Below, piece after piece: positions 7,638 through 9,302 of a stretch of DNA of 9,302 nucleotides. Under the pieces are notes generated by a model, which ran no database searches, was not told the origin of the DNA, and was given only the letters and a program-made list of their open reading frames with translations. A program made the position numbers and the translations under genes. The stretch lies in contig URIN01000033.1 in the NCBI GenBank assembly GCA_900547915.1, positions 1 to 9,302 of the forward strand, in the 5' to 3' direction. The stretch's first letter is position 1; each line of letters opens with the position of its first letter. The DNA comes from an uncultured Clostridium sp. GTDB lineage: Bacteria; Bacillota; Clostridia; Oscillospirales; Acutalibacteraceae.

Positions 7638-8837
7638 TCAGGATAATTTATATCTTTTTCCGCCGGCACTCTGAACGAGATCTGCAATCTCCAAAGCTGT
7701 GAGCGCAGTCAGAACAGCACCTGTGCCGAGTGATGTTTTTGCGGCAATTTCGTCAACGTGCATATAATCCTCGCTGAGAGCTCTGTAAACCTTGAGCGTA
7801 TTACCGCTCAACTGGGCGGCAGCTTTCTGTCTTTCTGCTCGTTTTGCTCTGCTGGCGTTTAGGTTTTCAAACGAAATACCGCTTGTTTCCTTTGCGTTTA
7901 CGGCTTTATGCGAAGTTTCTTTCATTATGGTGTCCACGCTTTTCGCGGCGCTGACATCTAAGCCGAAGCGCTCCGCATAGGGATAAACAAGATCAAGCGG
8001 TTTTGTTACCACAACTGCGCCTTGATCAATAAGCTTGTTTGTGCCTGCGTATTCAGGTTCCAGAATGGAACAAGGAACAGCATAAACATCTCTGCCCTGA
8101 TCAGCCGCATATCCCGCTGTAATGAGGCTGCCGCTTTTTACTCCTGCCTCAACAACAAGAACGCCGAGCGAAAGGCCGCTAATAATTCTGTTGCGCACGG
8201 GGAACGTGTATCTTGAAGCTTTTGTAAACGGCTGAAATTCCGTAATGAGAGCACCGTTTGCGGCAATTGCGTCTCTTAACGGTTTGTTTTCCATAAGGTA
8301 ATTTGTGCCAAGCCCGCAGCCGAGAACGGCAACTGTTTTGCCGCCGCTCAACACAGCGGCATTATGTGCGGCGGTATCAACGCCGAGTGCTCCGCCAGAT
8401 ACAACAACTGCGCCGAGTTTTGCAATTCCCCTGCTCATAACATCGGCAGCTTTGACTGCATAATCGCTTGCCTTTCTTGTGCCGACTATGCCTATTGCCA
8501 CACTATTGTCTATATCAGGCAGATTGCCTGCAACATAAAGCACTGCGGGAGGATTATCTATTTCATAAAGGCGGCGTGGATAATTATCGTCATCTGGAGT
8601 TATGATCTGCCAGCTGTTGAGCCTGCATACCGTTATAACATCCTTTGCCTGCGAAAGCGAACAGTTTTTCAGGTGCTCCACCTGGCGGGGAACAAGCACA
8701 GGGCTCATTTTCCACTCTGTTTCGCCTGCGTCATATAACTCTTTAGCACCGCCGAAATATTCTGTTATTTCTTTTATTCTTGCTCCGGCGCCGAGTGCGC
8801 TCTGAAGCCATATCCAATACGGTGTATTGCTATTCAC
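7638..8837 (-). CDS. dprA: DNA-processing protein DprA (GTG start)
   Basis: DprA (Smf) binds incoming single-stranded DNA during natural transformation and loads RecA; it is also widespread in bacteria not known to be competent. The protein has 399 residues from the preferred start. After a helical N-terminal region, the Rossmann-like core (about 90-285) shows IVGTRKAS (117-124), VSGGALGVDTAAH (146-158), VLGCGLG (171-177), FPVRNRIISGLS (212-223) and SGSLITAGYAADQGRDVYAVP-type sequence from 235. A lysine/alanine-rich linker leads to a C-terminal winged-helix-like domain (about 345-399). Two GTG codons could start it: 8852 has no Shine-Dalgarno, while 8837 has GGGAG 8 nt upstream, forms a GTGA overlap with the upstream stop, and gives the usual short N-terminus before the YW-W-L block. 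I chose 8837. The gene lies 17 nt before topA. Confidence 0.95.
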   Translation of the reverse strand: MNSNTPYWIWLQSALGAGARIKEITEYFGGAKELYDAGETEWKMSPVLVPRQVEHLKNCSLSQAKDVITVCRLNSWQIITPDDDNYPRRLYEIDNPPAVLYVAGNLPDIDNSVAIGIVGTRKASDYAVKAADVMSRGIAKLGAVVVSGGALGVDTAAHNAAVLSGGKTVAVLGCGLGTNYLMENKPLRDAIAANGALITEFQPFTKASRYTFPVRNRIISGLSLGVLVVEAGVKSGSLITAGYAADQGRDVYAVPCSILEPEYAGTNKLIDQGAVVVTKPLDLVYPYAERFGLDVSAAKSVDTIMKETSHKAVNAKETSGISFENLNASRAKRAERQKAAAQLSGNTLKVYRALSEDYMHVDEIAAKTSLGTGAVLTALTALEIADLVQSAGGKRYKLS

Positions 8838-9256
8838 CCCAGCATCTCCCACATCACTATTGCAGCGGCTACGGAGGCATTAAGGCTCTCCGCCCTGCCG
8901 AGCATATTTATGGTTACGAGCCCCGAACAGGCTTCTTTTACTTCATTCGAAACGCCGTTTCCCTCATTGCCTATGACGCATATATCAGAACCGTTAAATG
9001 AAATATTTTTAATATCTGCGGCTGATGAATCGGGAACAGCGGCGTAAGAATTAAAGCCGAGTGAATTCAGTTTTAATATTTCATTTTCAAGATCTTCACA
9101 CAGCATAATGGGAAGTCTGAGTGCGCCGCCCATTGAGGAGCGCAGGACCTTGGGGTTATACAGATCACAGCATCCGCTGAAAACAGCGCCGTCAATTCCG
9201 AGCGCCTCAGCCGTTCTGATTATTGCGCCGAGGTTGGCAGGGTCCTGTATCTTATC
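8834..9256 (-). CDS. TrmH/SpoU-family RNA 2'-O-methyltransferase, 5' end lost at contig edge
   Basis: This is the catalytic SPOUT domain of a SAM-dependent ribose 2'-O-methyltransferase acting on tRNA or rRNA. About 140 genuine residues remain. All three SpoU motifs are visible, numbered from the first genuine residue: motif 1 DPANLGAIIRTAEALG (5-20, with N8 and R14), motif 2 VIGNEGNGVS (94-103), and motif 3 INMLGRAESLNASVAAAI (116-133), which contribute to the trefoil knot that binds SAM. NPKVLRSSMGGALRLP (34-49) is also typical. Motif 3 has Asn where Pro is usual. The N-terminal RNA-binding part is missing because genomic sequence ends near 9257. The apparent ATG at 9284-9286 and the first ten codons (MGSEMCIRDR) are translated sequencing adapter, not protein. 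The stop TGA overlaps the dprA GTG. Whether it is RlmB-like, TrmH-like or YsgA-like cannot be told without the N-terminus. Confidence 0.93.
   Translation of the reverse strand, partial: DKIQDPANLGAIIRTAEALGIDGAVFSGCCDLYNPKVLRSSMGGALRLPIMLCEDLENEILKLNSLGFNSYAAVPDSSAADIKNISFNGSDICVIGNEGNGVSNEVKEACSGLVTINMLGRAESLNASVAAAIVMWEMLG
8846..8850 (-). promoter_or_regulatory. Ribosome binding site deciding the dprA start
   Basis: GGGAG on the minus strand, 8 nt before the GTG at 8835-8837. It lies inside the last codons of the upstream methyltransferase gene. The more upstream GTG at 8850-8852 overlaps this motif and has no purine-rich site before it, so this motif favours the downstream start and implies translational coupling. 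Confidence 0.7.
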
Positions 9257-9257
9257 C

Positions 9258-9302
9258 CTGTCTCTTATACACATCTCCGAGCCCACGAGACGGACTCCTA
9301 TC
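9258..9302. other. Residual Illumina Nextera adapter (not genomic)
   Basis: The 34 bases at 9258-9291 match the reverse complement of the Nextera read-2 transposase adapter: the 19-bp Tn5 mosaic end (9258-9276, beginning CTGTCTCTTATACACATCT) and then the CCGAGCCCACGAGAC tail (9277-9291). The next eight bases GGACTCCT (9292-9299) fit the i7 index N705, and the final ATC (9300-9302) is how the P7 flow-cell sequence begins. The element order is exactly that of a read-through library molecule. I recognise these sequences from memory. This segment should be trimmed; the mosaic end is a library-preparation trace, not a natural transposon. Confidence 0.98.

Noticed and set aside
8364..8738. Plus-strand open frame of 124 codons with many Cys, Tyr and Ile residues opposite dprA.
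   Set aside because: Its composition follows from reading dprA codons in reverse. There is no family match and it is covered by conserved dprA sequence.
9258..9276. Tn5-type 19-bp mosaic end, which could suggest a transposon boundary.
   Set aside because: It continues directly into the Nextera adapter tail, an index and P7 bases, so it is a library-preparation product.

Overview
The window is a single co-directional gene block. All eight genes lie on the minus strand and read from right to left: a TrmH/SpoU-type RNA methyltransferase (5' end missing), dprA, topA, trmFO, plsX, rnc, a radical SAM gene, and smc (3' part missing). There is almost no non-coding DNA. Across the seven junctions there are four overlaps (4, 17, 11 and 4 bp), one exact abutment, and gaps of 2 and 17 nt. 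I see no internal terminator, tRNA, rRNA, repeat array, CRISPR or biological mobile element. No stretch of 300 bases lacks a gene.

Organism: dprA-topA-trmFO is a typical Firmicutes gene string, and rnc-(Elp3-like radical SAM)-smc is typical of Clostridia. Folate-dependent TrmFO fits the same group. Moderate base composition and divergence from textbook Bacillus and Clostridium proteins suggest a clostridial lineage, possibly a gut Oscillospirales/Ruminococcaceae-like bacterium. That placement is inference. The assembly comes from Illumina Nextera reads, because adapter sequence is still attached to the right end.

Layout by position: 9258-9302 is not genomic. It is the Nextera read-2 transposase adapter, an 8-nt index and the first bases of P7. 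8834-9256 is the C-terminal catalytic part of a SPOUT RNA methyltransferase. 7638-8837 is dprA (DNA uptake and recombination). 5524-7620 is topA (topoisomerase I). 4214-5521 is trmFO (tRNA U54 methylation). 3232-4230 is plsX (phospholipid synthesis). 2559-3242 is rnc (RNase III). 1582-2562 is a radical SAM protein of unknown substrate. 1-1581 is the N-terminal half of SMC.

The genes are housekeeping: RNA modification and processing, DNA topology and segregation, and lipid precursor synthesis. They do not form one pathway; tight packing suggests co-transcription and translational coupling. I found no new biological system. The points worth checking are the adapter contamination and the false protein start it creates, a corrected GTG start for dprA, an Asp-to-Asn change at a predicted metal-ligand position of RNase III, a divergent loop in the radical SAM protein, and the absence of acpP between plsX and rnc.
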